A stretch of DNA of 64,000 nucleotides from Rhodococcus sp. 1168 (GTDB lineage Bacteria; Actinomycetota; Actinomycetes; Mycobacteriales; Mycobacteriaceae): positions 124,001 through 188,000 of the forward strand of contig NZ_MKKY01000036.1 of assembly GCF_002091955.1 (NCBI RefSeq). The letters run 5' to 3'. Under the pieces are notes generated by a model. That model was not told where the DNA came from, made no database searches, and saw nothing but the letters and a program-made list of their open reading frames with translations. Of this stretch, positions 17,681 through 27,035 are shown in pieces. Both the position numbers and the translations under genes were made by a program. How positions within the stretch are numbered: the stretch's first letter is position 1; every line of letters begins with the position of its first letter.

Positions 17681-18650
17681 GGGATGTTCCCCCGGAATGC
17701 GCAGACGTAGTAGCTGCCGGCTCGGTTATGTCGACCAATCTTCGAGCGCCGAGATCGAGCATCTCGCGGGCCAGGTCGCGGCCCAGCTCCTCAGCATTGT
17801 CGGTGGCACCGACGATCGACGCGCGAATGGAATCGCTGCCGTCGAGGGCTGCCACGCAGGCACGCAGTGACAGCTCTTCGAAGACGCGGCCGCTCTCGTC
17901 GATTGACTCGACGATGTCGGCGATGGCACCGACCGGGGCCGAGCATCCTGCTTCGAGTTCGGCCAGCAGACCACGTTCAGCGGCAACGCAGGTGCGGGTG
18001 TTCTGGTCGTCGAGTGTGCGAATCGCCTCGATGAGCTCGGTGTCGGCGATCCTGCATTCGACGGCCAATGCACCCTGCGCCGGGGCCGAGATCATCTGCA
18101 CCGGATCGAGTGCCTCGGTGATGACATCGAGCCTACCGATTCGAGCGAGTCCTGCTCGTGCCACGACGACGGCGTCGAGTTCTCCGGACGACACCTTCCC
18201 GATACGAGTGTCGAGGTTGCCCCGCAGGGGCCTGACATCGAGACCCTGGCCGAGTGCACGCAACTGCGCGGCACGACGCGGCGCCGACGTCCCGACGGTT
18301 GCTCCGCCGGGTAGCTCGCCGAGCACCAGGCCGTCACGAGCTACCAGTGCGTCGCGCGGATCTTCCCGCTCGGGGATCGCAGCAATGACGAATCTTTCGT
18401 CGGGAGCGGTGGGCAGGTCTTTGTAGGAGTGCACGGCGATGTCGACTTTGCCGTCGGTGAGTGCCTCACGCAACGCCGCAGTGAATACGCCGACTCCGAT
18501 GGTCTGCACCGGAGCGGCCGACATATCACCGGCAGTTTTGATGATCACGAGTTCTGCATCGAGTCCTGCTGCGATCAGCCCACGCCGAACTGTGTCGGCC
18601 TGGGTCGTTGCGAGCAGGCTTCCTCGTGTTCCAATTCTTACGACGGTCAC
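17673..18650 (-). CDS. hemC: Porphobilinogen deaminase HemC
   Basis: Polymerises four porphobilinogens to hydroxymethylbilane. The 325-residue protein has the dipyrromethane-cofactor cysteine in [13 protein letters not shown], the [14 protein letters not shown] start and the HSYKDLPT motif. Start overlaps the hemA stop by 4 bases; the stop overlaps the ATG of the 56-codon ORF. Confidence 0.96.
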   Translation of the reverse strand: MTVVRIGTRGSLLATTQADTVRRGLIAAGLDAELVIIKTAGDMSAAPVQTIGVGVFTAALREALTDGKVDIAVHSYKDLPTAPDERFVIAAIPEREDPRDALVARDGLVLGELPGGATVGTSAPRRAAQLRALGQGLDVRPLRGNLDTRIGKVSSGELDAVVVARAGLARIGRLDVITEALDPVQMISAPAQGALAVECRIADTELIEAIRTLDDQNTRTCVAAERGLLAELEAGCSAPVGAIADIVESIDESGRVFEELSLRACVAALDGSDSIRASIVGATDNAEELGRDLAREMLDLGARRLVDITEPAATTSAHSGGTSHV

Positions 18651-20029
18651 CGCTGTGGTCCCTTCTTGCCGTCGATCCGGCTGGCAGTGAAATCGTCCAC
18701 GAGTTCCATTCCATTGATCTCGATCGGGCTGGCGACAGCGTCGACCGTTCCCGGGCTCAGTTCGAACAACTCCCGCAGCGCTGCTGCATAGGAGTCGCCG
18801 CCAGGGGTGGTGGCTAGTTGCTTGACGCGGACAGTGGGCGAATGCAGGAGCTTGTCCACGACGCGTCGCACTGTCCGGGCGACCTCGTCGCGCTGCGGCG
18901 AGTCCAGGCTGGGCAGTCGCGAATCGAGTCGCATGAGTTCTGCTTCGACGACTTCGGCGGCACGTTGGCGCAGGGCCGTCACTGTCGGCGTCACCTCGGC
19001 GAGCCGTTGACCGGCGAGGTATCCGGAGAGTTCGGCGGAGACGATTTCGCGCGCCGCCGCGGCGTCGGAAGAGGCTGCGCCTGCGGCCGGGTCCCGTTGC
19101 AGGGACTCCATGTCGAACACGCTGACGCCCGGTAGCCCTGCGACCGTGGGATCGACGTCACGGGGCAGTCCGAGGTCGCAGATGGCGAGAAGTCGCCCTG
19201 GATCTCGCTGCGCAAGCGCGAGGTGTGCGTCGGCGAGGGAGACGACAGCACCGACCGCGCCCGTACAGGTGACGAGCACGTCGCCGTCGGCCAGCGCAGC
19301 GGGGAGTTCCTCGAAATCCATCGCCGACGCGGGAACACCGGCGGACAGTGCCGTTTCGGCGAGGTGCTCGGCGCGTTCGCGGGTGCGGTTGACCACGATC
19401 AGACGACCGATTCTGGCACGTCCGAGGTGCGCTACGGACAGTCCGCCCATGGCGCCGGCACCCACCACTACGGCGGTCTTTCCTTCGAGGCTTCCACCGA
19501 ACATGGTCGCTGCGCGCTCGATCGCTACCGAGACGACGGATGCACCAGCGGAGTCGATTCCGGTCTCCGAGTGAACGCGCTTGCCTACACGCAACGCCTG
19601 CTGCGCCAGTTCGTGGAGCACTCGTCCGGACGCCTGCTGGTTGTCTGAGGCCGCGTATGCAGCACGAATCTGTCCCAGAATCTGTTGTTCGCCGATGACC
19701 ATCGAATCGAGGCCACTGGCGACGGCGAAGAGATGCTCGACGGCTGCTTCGCTGTATCGGACGTAGGCGTGCTGGGTCAGTTCTTGCACTTCCAGCCCGG
19801 AGTGCTCGGCCAGTATTTCGCCCACTGCGGTCAGAGCGCCGTGGAAAGCGTCGACCACGGCGTAGACCTCGATGCGGTTGCACGTCGAGACCACCATGAC
19901 TTCGGAGATGCTTCCGGTAGCCATGAGCTTGTCGGTAAGTTTCGGCCGATCCGTGTCGGTGACAGCGACACGTTCGAGAACTGCGACGGGAGCACTACGG
20001 TGCGAAATCCCGACGAGAAGGACACTCAC
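18647..20029 (-). CDS. hemA: Glutamyl-tRNA reductase HemA
   Basis: NADPH-dependent reduction of glutamyl-tRNA to glutamate-1-semialdehyde, the committed step of the C5 haem pathway that feeds HemL. The 460-residue protein has the catalytic cysteine in [13 protein letters not shown] (residue about 50), the [14 protein letters not shown] start, the GEQQILGQI motif and a Rossmann [13 protein letters not shown]. The ATG overlaps the rex stop by 4 bases, so the rate-limiting enzyme is coupled to the redox repressor. Confidence 0.96.
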   Translation of the reverse strand: MSVLLVGISHRSAPVAVLERVAVTDTDRPKLTDKLMATGSISEVMVVSTCNRIEVYAVVDAFHGALTAVGEILAEHSGLEVQELTQHAYVRYSEAAVEHLFAVASGLDSMVIGEQQILGQIRAAYAASDNQQASGRVLHELAQQALRVGKRVHSETGIDSAGASVVSVAIERAATMFGGSLEGKTAVVVGAGAMGGLSVAHLGRARIGRLIVVNRTRERAEHLAETALSAGVPASAMDFEELPAALADGDVLVTCTGAVGAVVSLADAHLALAQRDPGRLLAICDLGLPRDVDPTVAGLPGVSVFDMESLQRDPAAGAASSDAAAAREIVSAELSGYLAGQRLAEVTPTVTALRQRAAEVVEAELMRLDSRLPSLDSPQRDEVARTVRRVVDKLLHSPTVRVKQLATTPGGDSYAAALRELFELSPGTVDAVASPIEINGMELVDDFTASRIDGKKGPQR

Positions 20030-20844
20030 GGTGCGATCACCGATCCGTTTCTTGTCGAACTGCTAGGGCTGATGGCTCCTGGTAGTGAAGCGGGCGTCAC
20101 CCTCGGTCCTCGGCTGCGGCCGAGGCGCGGATTTCCGGACAGGCCCGGTGATCCATGAGCGGCCTCGTTCCGCGAACTGTTGAAAGACAGAACCTGCATC
20201 TCCACCGCCAGATCGACTCGACGAACCTCGACGCGATCCGGCACGTCGAGTATCACCGGTGAGAAGCTGAGGATGCACTCCACGCCGCCTGCGACGAACG
20301 CCGAGGCGACACTCTGAGCGGCAGCGTCGGGGGTGGCAATCACACCAATCGTCGCTTCGAGTTCGCGGCACGACTGTTCCAACAGGTCCACGTGTCGGAC
20401 TTCGAGTCCATCGATGTCACTGCCGACCCTCTTCTCGTCCCTATCGAAAAGTCCTACCATCGAGAATCCGCGACGGCCGAAGCCGCCGTATCGCGCGAGT
20501 GCCTCACCGAGGTTCCCGACACCGACGAGGACGACCTTGTGTCCGCGATCGAGACCGAGTGCGCTCTCGATCTTGGCCCGTAGGCGCATGACGTCGTAAC
20601 CGACTCCACGCACACCGTTCGGGCCGAGGAACGAGAGATCCTTGCGCAATTTTGCCGACCCGACACCCGCGGCGTTGGCCAGTTCTTCGCTCGATACGAT
20701 GAGCACTCCGTCATCGGCAAGAATTCCGAGGACCCGCAAGTAGGCCGCCAAACGCGTCACCGTAGCCTGTGGAATAACGCGTTCGACCCCAGCAGACCGT
20801 TCAACGGTCCCCGGTACAGCCGGGCGCTCTTCGGTCACGTTCAT
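20026..20844 (-). CDS. rex: Redox-sensing transcriptional repressor Rex
   Basis: NADH/NAD+-responsive repressor. Residues about 24-95 form the winged-helix domain ([41 protein letters not shown]), followed by a Rossmann domain with [13 protein letters not shown] and a C-terminal domain-swap helix region. 272 residues; the last 45 residues after SFNSSRN are an extra basic tail. First gene of rex-hemA-hemC-ORF-hemD-hemB. A Rex-type operator-like site lies about 105 bases upstream, so autoregulation and redox control of haem synthesis are likely. Confidence 0.93.
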   Translation of the reverse strand: MNVTEERPAVPGTVERSAGVERVIPQATVTRLAAYLRVLGILADDGVLIVSSEELANAAGVGSAKLRKDLSFLGPNGVRGVGYDVMRLRAKIESALGLDRGHKVVLVGVGNLGEALARYGGFGRRGFSMVGLFDRDEKRVGSDIDGLEVRHVDLLEQSCRELEATIGVIATPDAAAQSVASAFVAGGVECILSFSPVILDVPDRVEVRRVDLAVEMQVLSFNSSRNEAAHGSPGLSGNPRLGRSRGPRVTPASLPGAISPSSSTRNGSVIAP

Positions 20845-20948
20845 GGCTCCTCGTCCGAACGGCAGCGATGCCGGTCCTCACGCTGATCCTGATACATCCA
20901 GATCACGACTCTTTCGAGCATTGATATTGTTCGCACCACGGTAACCGC

Positions 20949-20966
20949 TTGTGAACGAATGAACAA
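20949..20966. promoter_or_regulatory. Possible Rex operator upstream of rex
   Basis: TTGTGAACGAATGAACAA. The left half TTGTGAACG is a perfect match to the Rex operator half-site of streptomycetes (TTGTGAACGCGTTCACAA); the right half matches 5 of 9. It lies 105 bases before the rex ATG, where a promoter would be. Confidence 0.5.
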
Positions 20967-21025
20967 AGTCGCTGGATCCGTGCTAGAGGGGCCCTCACCT
21001 GCAAAGCGAGATCGATCGCACCTTC

Positions 21026-21298
21026 TCAGGATGCCTTGGTGACCGTCAGATCCGCTCGCAATCGCGGCTCGTCGACCTCCCAGTAGCTGTGCTCACGCCC
21101 ATCGAGCAGCACCACGGGAACACGGTCGCCGTACTCCGCTCGCAGGTCAGGGTCGGTAGCCGCCACCTGGTCCACATCGACCGCCGAGGGAACGATTCCG
21201 AAATCGGCACACACTGCAGTCAACTTCTCGAACGCGGCGACACAGGTGTGACAACCGGCGCGGGTGAGAAGAACCACGGAAGATTCATGGGAGCTCAT
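21026..21298 (-). CDS. Glutaredoxin-like protein (DUF836 type)
   Basis: A 90-residue thioredoxin-fold protein with a redox CxxC in [17 protein letters not shown] (Cys15, Cys18) and the cis-proline region [12 protein letters not shown]. It corresponds to Rv0508 by position before hemA. Same strand as rex, 181 bases upstream. Likely a cytoplasmic thiol oxidoreductase; the partner is unknown. Confidence 0.82.
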   Translation of the reverse strand: MSSHESSVVLLTRAGCHTCVAAFEKLTAVCADFGIVPSAVDVDQVAATDPDLRAEYGDRVPVVLLDGREHSYWEVDEPRLRADLTVTKAS

Positions 21299-21309
21299 AG
21301 CCCTACTGT

Positions 21310-21351
21310 CTCACCGCCGGGCACGGAGACCTCACCGCCGGGCACGGAGAC
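21310..21351. repeat. Two tandem copies of a 21-base unit
   Basis: A perfect head-to-tail duplication (21310-21330 and 21331-21351; each contains CACCGCCGGGCACGGAGAC) in the divergent promoter region between the glutaredoxin-like gene and the SerB1-like gene. May be a duplicated regulator site or a simple replication slip. Confidence 0.9.
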
Positions 21352-21467
21352 GAAGCTCACAGGCAGGCTGGGCGCCACGACTGTGGGTCGATGCCGTATG
21401 TCCGCGCTCGCCACCGAGACACGGACTAGGGTTGTGGCAGTGCTCGAGCAGGGAGGTGCGCAAGAAG

Positions 21468-22580
21468 ATGACCGACGGGAACCCGAAAACGCCTGATATC
21501 AGCGGCGAAGATTCCGACGATTCACAAATCCAGGTGTCGGATTCACACGATTCGACAGCGCACGAGCCCGAGGCAGTAGAAAAGCCCGAGGTAGTTCAAG
21601 AGGACGCGATAGTGCCGGACTTGCCGATATCGGAGGTGCCGGACGCCGTCATGGTCGACACCCGGCAGCCCGCGGCCGACAAACGCCGCAAACGTCGATT
21701 CCGCAGTCCACTCGGCCCTACCGACGCGCAGGTCCGTGCCAACGTCGCCGGAGAAGCGAGTGCCGATGCTGCCCTCGCGCTGCAACTCGACACCGACGGC
21801 TCGGTGCCACTCGACCTCACCGCCGCGGCGTTCTTCGACGTCGACAACACCATGGTGCAGGGCGCGTCGATCATTCACTTCGCCCGGGGCCTTGCCTCCA
21901 GAAAGTACTTCACCAGCGGCGATCTCGCCCAGTTCGCTTGGCAGCAAGTTAAATTCAGAGTCAGCGGCAAGGAAAACAGCGACGACGTCGCCAGTGGCCG
22001 AGAAAAAGCGTTGTCCTTCATCACTGGAAGGTCGACCGCCGAACTGACCCGCCTGGGCGAGGAAATCTACGACGAGATGATCGCCGACAAGATCTGGCCG
22101 GGCACCGCAGCACTGGCACAGATGCACCTCGATGCGGGTCAGCAGGTCTGGCTGGTCACCGCGACTCCACTGGAGCTGGCCCAGATCATCGCCAAACGAC
22201 TCGGACTTACCGGTGCACTCGGGACCGTCGCGGAAAGCAAGGACGGAATCTTCACCGGCCTGTTGGTCGGAGATATTTTGCACGGACTCGGAAAGGCTCA
22301 CGCCGTTCGCACACTCGCTGTGCGCGAGGGTTTGAACCTCAAACGGTGCACCGCGTACTCCGACAGCCACAACGACGTCCCCATGCTGTCACTGGTCGGC
22401 ACGGCCGTCGCGGTCAATCCTGACGCAGACCTGAGGGAAGTGGCCAAGAACCGAGGCTGGGAGATCCGTGATTTTCGGACGGGACGCAAAGCCGCGAGGA
22501 TCGGGGTCCCGACGGCCCTTGCCATTGGTGCCGTCGGCGGTGGGCTCGCTGCCGTGCTCGGTCGTCGTCGAGCTGCCTGA
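21468..22580 (+). CDS. HAD-IB family phosphatase (SerB1-like) with C-terminal membrane helix
   Basis: I chose the ATG at 21468 (GGGAGG 11 bases upstream; GTG at 21456 is possible), giving 370 residues. The first 90 residues are acidic and low-complexity, then basic ([13 protein letters not shown]). The HAD core has the nucleophile motif [14 protein letters not shown], a threonine motif [13 protein letters not shown], and the metal-binding [12 protein letters not shown] final hydrophobic stretch ([18 protein letters not shown]) suggests a membrane anchor. The M. tuberculosis counterpart by position is Rv0505c (SerB1). Substrate unproven; phosphoserine or a lipid phosphate are both possible. 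Confidence 0.85.
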   Translation: MTDGNPKTPDISGEDSDDSQIQVSDSHDSTAHEPEAVEKPEVVQEDAIVPDLPISEVPDAVMVDTRQPAADKRRKRRFRSPLGPTDAQVRANVAGEASADAALALQLDTDGSVPLDLTAAAFFDVDNTMVQGASIIHFARGLASRKYFTSGDLAQFAWQQVKFRVSGKENSDDVASGREKALSFITGRSTAELTRLGEEIYDEMIADKIWPGTAALAQMHLDAGQQVWLVTATPLELAQIIAKRLGLTGALGTVAESKDGIFTGLLVGDILHGLGKAHAVRTLAVREGLNLKRCTAYSDSHNDVPMLSLVGTAVAVNPDADLREVAKNRGWEIRDFRTGRKAARIGVPTALAIGAVGGGLAAVLGRRRAA

Positions 22581-22599
22581 GCAGCCCGACTTCAATTCG

Positions 22600-23088
22600 T
22601 CACAGACTCAGTTGCATCAGCGTCAAGTCGAGCCATCGGTCGAATTTGACCCCCACTTCGGGGAGCTGTCCGACGGTGACGAAGCCGAATTTGTCGTGCA
22701 ACGCAACCGAGGTGGTGTTGCCACTTTCGATTCCCGCGATCATTGCGTGAATCCCTGCGGTCCGGGCGCGAGCTATCAACTCCGCGAGTAAGGCGCTGGC
22801 AATGCCCCGACGGTGAAAGGCTTTGTCCACGTAGACCGAGTGCTCGACCGTCAGCCGATACCCGCTTTTCGGACGCCACTGCCCGTACGACGCGTACCCC
22901 GCGATGGAACCGTCGACGACCGCGGTCAGGACGGGAAATCCAGCCCGAAGTCGGCCGTCGAACCAGGTGATTCTTTCGTCGAGTCCCACTTCGGTCTCGT
23001 CCCAGATCGCCGTCGTGGTGGCGATGGCGTCGTTGTGAATGGCGAGTATAGACGGCAGGTCTTCGGTGATGGTGTCACGAATCAGCAC
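22600..23088 (-). CDS. GNAT family N-acetyltransferase (phosphinothricin-acetyltransferase-like)
   Basis: A 162-residue GNAT with the Bar/Pat-type N-terminus (LIRDTITEDLPSILAIHNDAI), the acetyl-CoA pyrophosphate loop FHRRGIASALLAELI, and GIESGNTTSVALHDKFGF. Members acetylate phosphinothricin, methionine sulfoximine or related amino acids. Start is GTG at 23088, 18 bases after the acyltransferase stop, so it is probably the last gene of that operon. Substrate not determinable. Confidence 0.85.
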   Translation of the reverse strand: MLIRDTITEDLPSILAIHNDAIATTTAIWDETEVGLDERITWFDGRLRAGFPVLTAVVDGSIAGYASYGQWRPKSGYRLTVEHSVYVDKAFHRRGIASALLAELIARARTAGIHAMIAGIESGNTTSVALHDKFGFVTVGQLPEVGVKFDRWLDLTLMQLSL

Positions 23089-23106
23089 CGCGAGAACTTT
23101 ACAGAG

Positions 23107-24174
23107 CTATCCGAGGAAGACGTTGCGACGCTTGGCGAGAAGTCGATAGAGCGTGTGCTGGATCGTTTCGCGAACGTGGTCGGTCAACTCGAAGAGCACC
23201 ATCGGATCGTCCGAAGCTTGGGCTTCGTAGGAGTCGGTGTAGATCGGCTTGCCGAACTCGATGTACCACTTCGACGGCAGCGGAATGAGACCGAGTGGGC
23301 CGAAGTGCGGAAAGAGTGGCGTGACCGGAAAGTACGGCATCCCCATCAGCCGAGCGAGGGTGGTGAGGTCGCCGATTTTCGGGTAGATCTCCTCCGACCC
23401 CACGATCGAGCACGGGATGATCGGGGCCCCCGTACGCAGGGCGGCCGATACGAAACCGCCGCGGCCGAACCGTTGCAACTTGTAGCGCTCGCTGAACGGC
23501 TTACCGATTCCCTTGAAGCCCTCGGGGAAGACCGCCGCTACCTCCCCCATGCGCAGCAGTCGCTCGGCGTCGGGGTTGCAGGCGAGTGTGTGTCCGGCTT
23601 TGCGTGCGATCGATCCGACCCCGGGCATCTCGAATGCCATGTCGGCTGCCAGCATGCGCAGCGGACGGTGCGCCGGATGGTGATCACGAACCGCGACGGA
23701 AGTCATCAACGCATCGATCGGGATGACGCCGGCGTGATTGGCGACAACGAGTGCACCGCCGTCGTTCGGAATGTTCTCGATGCCCTTGACCTCGACACGG
23801 AACCACTTGTCGAACAATGGCCGCAGCAGCGGAAGCCATACGGCATCGGCGAAGTGAGGGTCGTACCCGAATTCATCGATCTGATAGTCCCCGGCGAGCC
23901 GACGTCGCAGGAACTCGGCGGTTCCTGCAATCTGGTCGACCAATTTTTCTCTGATCGCGTCGATGGGCACGGACACCGGAGCTGTCGTCACCGGCGGTGT
24001 GGCTGTCACCGGCGGTGTGGCGAGGCTTGGAGTGATCAGTGGTGTGGGCGGCCGGACCTCGGTGTACGAGGACGGGTGGCGGCTGCGACTTCGTTCTACC
24101 CGCCTTTGGTCTGTGTTTCTCGCGGACGCCGTTCTACCGGACCCACCGCCGTGCAGCGGAATTACCTTCGCCAC
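23107..24174 (-). CDS. Lysophospholipid acyltransferase family protein (Rv0502-like)
   Basis: Start at the GTG at 24174, with AAGGAGG 8 bases upstream, giving 355 residues. The first 90 residues are low-complexity with proline/threonine repeats (ATPPVTATPPVTT); the rest is a PlsC-type domain with NHAGVIPIDAL (NHx4D box), FPEGFKGIGKPF, and GAPIIPCSIVGSEE. It probably acylates a glycerolipid at the inner membrane face. The epimerase-like gene upstream ends at 24180, within the ribosome site, so the two are coupled. Confidence 0.88.
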   Translation of the reverse strand: MAKVIPLHGGGSGRTASARNTDQRRVERSRSRHPSSYTEVRPPTPLITPSLATPPVTATPPVTTAPVSVPIDAIREKLVDQIAGTAEFLRRRLAGDYQIDEFGYDPHFADAVWLPLLRPLFDKWFRVEVKGIENIPNDGGALVVANHAGVIPIDALMTSVAVRDHHPAHRPLRMLAADMAFEMPGVGSIARKAGHTLACNPDAERLLRMGEVAAVFPEGFKGIGKPFSERYKLQRFGRGGFVSAALRTGAPIIPCSIVGSEEIYPKIGDLTTLARLMGMPYFPVTPLFPHFGPLGLIPLPSKWYIEFGKPIYTDSYEAQASDDPMVLFELTDHVRETIQHTLYRLLAKRRNVFLG

Positions 24175-24179
24175 ATCGC

Positions 24180-25295
24180 TCACCTCCTTCGTCCCGGACT
24201 CGCGACGGTCAGTACCTTCGTCGACACTGCTGCACCTGCATCGACGATCGACAACAAGTGTTTCTCTGCGGCATCGACCCACTCGGTTTTGAGGACCGGG
24301 CGCAGTGCTGCACCGCGAACGAAGTCGTCGAATGCCTGCACGGTTGTCCACCGCGGTTCGAAACCGAGGTCGGATCTCATACGGGCCGTATCGAGCCCGC
24401 AGCCGAAATGGAAATAGTCGAGTTGTTCGGTGGTGAACTCGCGCATCATGCCACCCATCAGTGCTCGACCTACGCTCTTGAACAACGCGAACGGCACGGG
24501 CGCTTCGATGCGACCCGCCCGCCGGATGGCCTGCGAGAACATGATCGTTCCGTCGGCTCCGACGTTGAACGTGCCTGCCGGTCCGCCGATAGTGGCCCGC
24601 TCGAGTGCGGCCAGGGCGTCTTCTTCGTGCAGCAATTGCATGCGTGCATCGCGGCCGAGAATGCTCGGGATGATCGGTGACGTCATGTACCTCGAGATTG
24701 TCCCGTTGAGCCGTGGCCCGATCAGCGGCGCCATCCTCAAAATCGACACAGCGACGTCCGGACGGCGACGGCCGAGCCCGCGGACGTAGCCCTCGATGTC
24801 GATGGTGTCCCGAGCGTAGGCGCCCTGCGGCGGACGTCGGGCACTCATCTCCTCGGTGAAATTGACCGGGTCCTTGGCACTGCACCCATAGACGGACGAC
24901 GAAGACCGCAAGACGACCTTGCGCACAGTCGGTGAGTTCTGGCAGACGGCGAAGAGTTGCATCGCCCCGATGACGTTGAGATCCTTCATGGTCGCTCGAC
25001 CGCCGGAACTGGGCGGTTTGGCAATGGTGGCGGCATGGACGACGGTGTCCACTCCCGCGCTGCGGAGGACCTTGCCGATGAGCGGATTGCGGATGTCGGC
25101 GCGCACGAACTCGGCGCGGCCCATCTTCCGCAGCAGGTCTTTGCTCGGTGAGAGCGTATCGACAGCGATGACCCGTTCGATCGATGGATTCTGCGCGAGC
25201 CGAGTGACGAGGTATCCCCCGAGAAAACGGCTCACACCGGTCACGAGGACCACTTTCGGCGCCGCGACGCCTCGATCGTTCGAGTTCACACACAC
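24180..25295 (-). CDS. NAD-dependent epimerase/dehydratase family protein (GalE2-like)
   Basis: A 371-residue extended-SDR protein with the nucleotide motif VLVTGVSRFLGGYLV and RSSSSVYGCSAKDP. The usual YxxxK catalytic pair is not intact: the equivalent stretch reads AYARDTIDIEGYVRG, with no lysine at the expected place. It matches the Rv0501 position (bS22 - epimerase - acyltransferase). Because of the missing lysine, a true sugar epimerase role is doubtful; a lipid- or NAD-binding role is possible. Confidence 0.85.
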   Translation of the reverse strand: MCVNSNDRGVAAPKVVLVTGVSRFLGGYLVTRLAQNPSIERVIAVDTLSPSKDLLRKMGRAEFVRADIRNPLIGKVLRSAGVDTVVHAATIAKPPSSGGRATMKDLNVIGAMQLFAVCQNSPTVRKVVLRSSSSVYGCSAKDPVNFTEEMSARRPPQGAYARDTIDIEGYVRGLGRRRPDVAVSILRMAPLIGPRLNGTISRYMTSPIIPSILGRDARMQLLHEEDALAALERATIGGPAGTFNVGADGTIMFSQAIRRAGRIEAPVPFALFKSVGRALMGGMMREFTTEQLDYFHFGCGLDTARMRSDLGFEPRWTTVQAFDDFVRGAALRPVLKTEWVDAAEKHLLSIVDAGAAVSTKVLTVASPGRRR

Positions 25296-25445
25296 CCCCA
25301 GGATTCGTGCCGCAACAAGCAGCCTACTGGAATCCGGCGAAGATGTGAGAGTACGAGAAATGGCACCCTGTGCAGGAAGAATGCAGATTCGGACAAGAGT
25401 GCCTTTCAGGACTCCCGACGTCGAAAACTGGGTGCCTCACCGAAC

Positions 25446-25476
25446 GAAAAAGACCCGACACCATAAGGTGACGGGC
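25446..25476 (-). terminator. Rho-independent terminator after the bS22 gene
   Basis: On the minus strand CCCGTCACC-TTAT-GGTGTCGGG (bases 25475-25454; nine-base arms with one mismatch) is followed by TCTTTTTCG. It is 16 bases past the small ribosomal protein gene and separates it from the epimerase-like gene. Confidence 0.85.
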
Positions 25477-25491
25477 CTCTTTCGAGGAACT

Positions 25492-25593
25492 CTATTTACC
25501 GAGTTTCCTGCGCTGAACTCGGGTGCGACGAAGCAACTTGCGGTGCTTCTTCTTCGACATGCGCTTGCGACGCTTCTTGATCACTGAACCCAT
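25492..25593 (-). CDS. Small ribosomal protein bS22 (AURKAIP1/COX24 domain)
   Basis: A 33-residue, very basic protein beginning [19 protein letters not shown] and ending RKLGK. This is the conserved actinobacterial mini-protein (Rv0500B in M. tuberculosis) found on the 30S subunit in mycobacteria. GAGG lies 10 bases before the ATG. It lies between the HTH gene and the epimerase-like gene, the same order as Rv0500A-Rv0500B-Rv0501. It is too short for usual ORF length cut-offs. Confidence 0.95.
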
Positions 25594-25824
25594 GGCGGGT
25601 GTTCCTCACGTTCTGTCTACGTTTTCGCGCACGCGAAGTTGCGTACGCCTACCTGGCATCCTCGAACCCCTCACGGAGTTGTCGATCCCCAAGCTGGCGC
25701 TCGGGCGCTGCAGAAGCCAGAGCCCGATGCAACAACAGCGACTGGCACGACGAGTGTAGATCTTACCGGTGCAGACATTCATCTGCGAAACCGGCCCGAC
25801 TTCACCCGAGAGCGCGAGCGCTAC

Positions 25825-26061
25825 TCAGCCCGCATCGAAGTACGAGGTCTCGAGGTAATCGTGCACAGCTTTCGTATGCACACGAAACGATCGACCCACC
25901 CGTACAGCGGGCAACTCTCCGCCGTGTACCAAGCGGTACACAGTCATTTTGGACACCCTCATCAGTGACGCCACTTCGGCGACTGTGAGGAACTGCGTTC
26001 CAGCAAAAGCTGGTTGGCCATCCAGGGACGAACCCTTGGAGGGCTTGCTCATAGGCGTCAT
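25825..26061 (-). CDS. Excisionase-type helix-turn-helix DNA-binding protein (Rv0500A-like)
   Basis: I chose the ATG at 26061 (GGAGG upstream), giving 78 residues; ATG 26052 is an alternative. The MerR/Xis-type HTH is LTVAEVASLMRVSKMTVYRLVHGGELPAVRVGRSFRV. It lies between proC and bS22 as Rv0500A does. No recombinase or phage gene is near, so the excisionase name reflects the fold only; it is probably a housekeeping transcription factor. Confidence 0.88.
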   Translation of the reverse strand: MTPMSKPSKGSSLDGQPAFAGTQFLTVAEVASLMRVSKMTVYRLVHGGELPAVRVGRSFRVHTKAVHDYLETSYFDAG

Positions 26062-26188
26062 TACTCCACTTACCTCCGGCACGTCTCGCGCGGCAGGCTT
26101 CCCCTCCTGCCGAACAGACACGCACGTGCTACCGATGAGCTTAGCGGGACCAATGGGGTTACTGCGACGGGTGTGGGCAATCAAATCT

Positions 26189-27004
26189 CTATTCGGCTGT
26201 GATGCCCATCTCAGTGGATCTGCGCTTCGCGGCCCCCAAAGCGTCGAAAAACGCTGCTCGGAGGCCATTTGTTTCCAATTCACGCACTGCTGCGGCCGTC
26301 GTGCCGCCGGGAGAAGTTACCGCGTAACGAAGCTCCGTTGCGGACTCTTCGGACCGATCGAGCATCGCCGCGGACCCCAACATCGTCTGAACGACGAGAG
26401 AAGTGGACACATCCCGGGCCAATCCGAGGCCGACACCCGCGTCGATCATCGCCTCGGCGATGAGAAAAAAGTACGCCGGACCGGACCCGGAAACAGCGGT
26501 GACGGCGTCGAGCTGAGACTCCTTCACCGTCACCACCTTGCCGACCGAGGACAGAATGGTTCGTACGAGTGCGAGGTGCTCGGTCTTCGCGTGTCGACCC
26601 GGGGCCAACGCGCTCATGCCTTCGCCCACGAGCATCGGCGTATTCGGCATCACCCGGACGACCGGGAAGCCTGCTGGAAGCTTGGACTCGAACTTGGAAG
26701 TCGGCACCCCGGCGGCGAGCGAGACGATCAGTTGTTCGCGTTCTCCGTCCAGGTCGATCTTGGCGACCTCGGTGAGTACGGCATCCACATCGCCAGGCTT
26801 GACCGCCAGCACGATGACATCGGCGTTCTCCGATGCCTCCGCGATCGACGCCGTCAGGATCCCGAACGCCGAGGCCAACTCGCGGGCTCGGGCCTCGAAC
26901 TTCTCCGCTACCACCAGGTCGCGGACGGGGTGCCCGGACTCCAGCAATCCCGCGATCAGCGCCTCGCCTATGCGGCCACCGCCGATTACAGCAATTCTCG
27001 TCAT
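26189..27004 (-). CDS. proC: Pyrroline-5-carboxylate reductase ProC
   Basis: Last step of proline synthesis. The 271-residue protein has the NAD(P)H motif IAVIGGGRIGEALIAGL, VKPGDVDAVL, VRVMPNTPMLVGEGM, and the C-terminal signature region YAVTSPGGTTAAAVRELE. Start ATG at 27004. 31 bases separate it from the thioesterase gene upstream. Confidence 0.96.
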   Translation of the reverse strand: MTRIAVIGGGRIGEALIAGLLESGHPVRDLVVAEKFEARARELASAFGILTASIAEASENADVIVLAVKPGDVDAVLTEVAKIDLDGEREQLIVSLAAGVPTSKFESKLPAGFPVVRVMPNTPMLVGEGMSALAPGRHAKTEHLALVRTILSSVGKVVTVKESQLDAVTAVSGSGPAYFFLIAEAMIDAGVGLGLARDVSTSLVVQTMLGSAAMLDRSEESATELRYAVTSPGGTTAAAVRELETNGLRAAFFDALGAAKRRSTEMGITAE

Positions 27005-27035
27005 AGCTGCAACTCTAGAGGCGACCCCACCGTGC

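Noticed and set aside
25825-26061. Phage excisionase and attachment site
   Set aside because: Only the HTH fold matches; the gene is the conserved Rv0500A neighbour of proC and there is no integrase, tRNA or flanking repeat.
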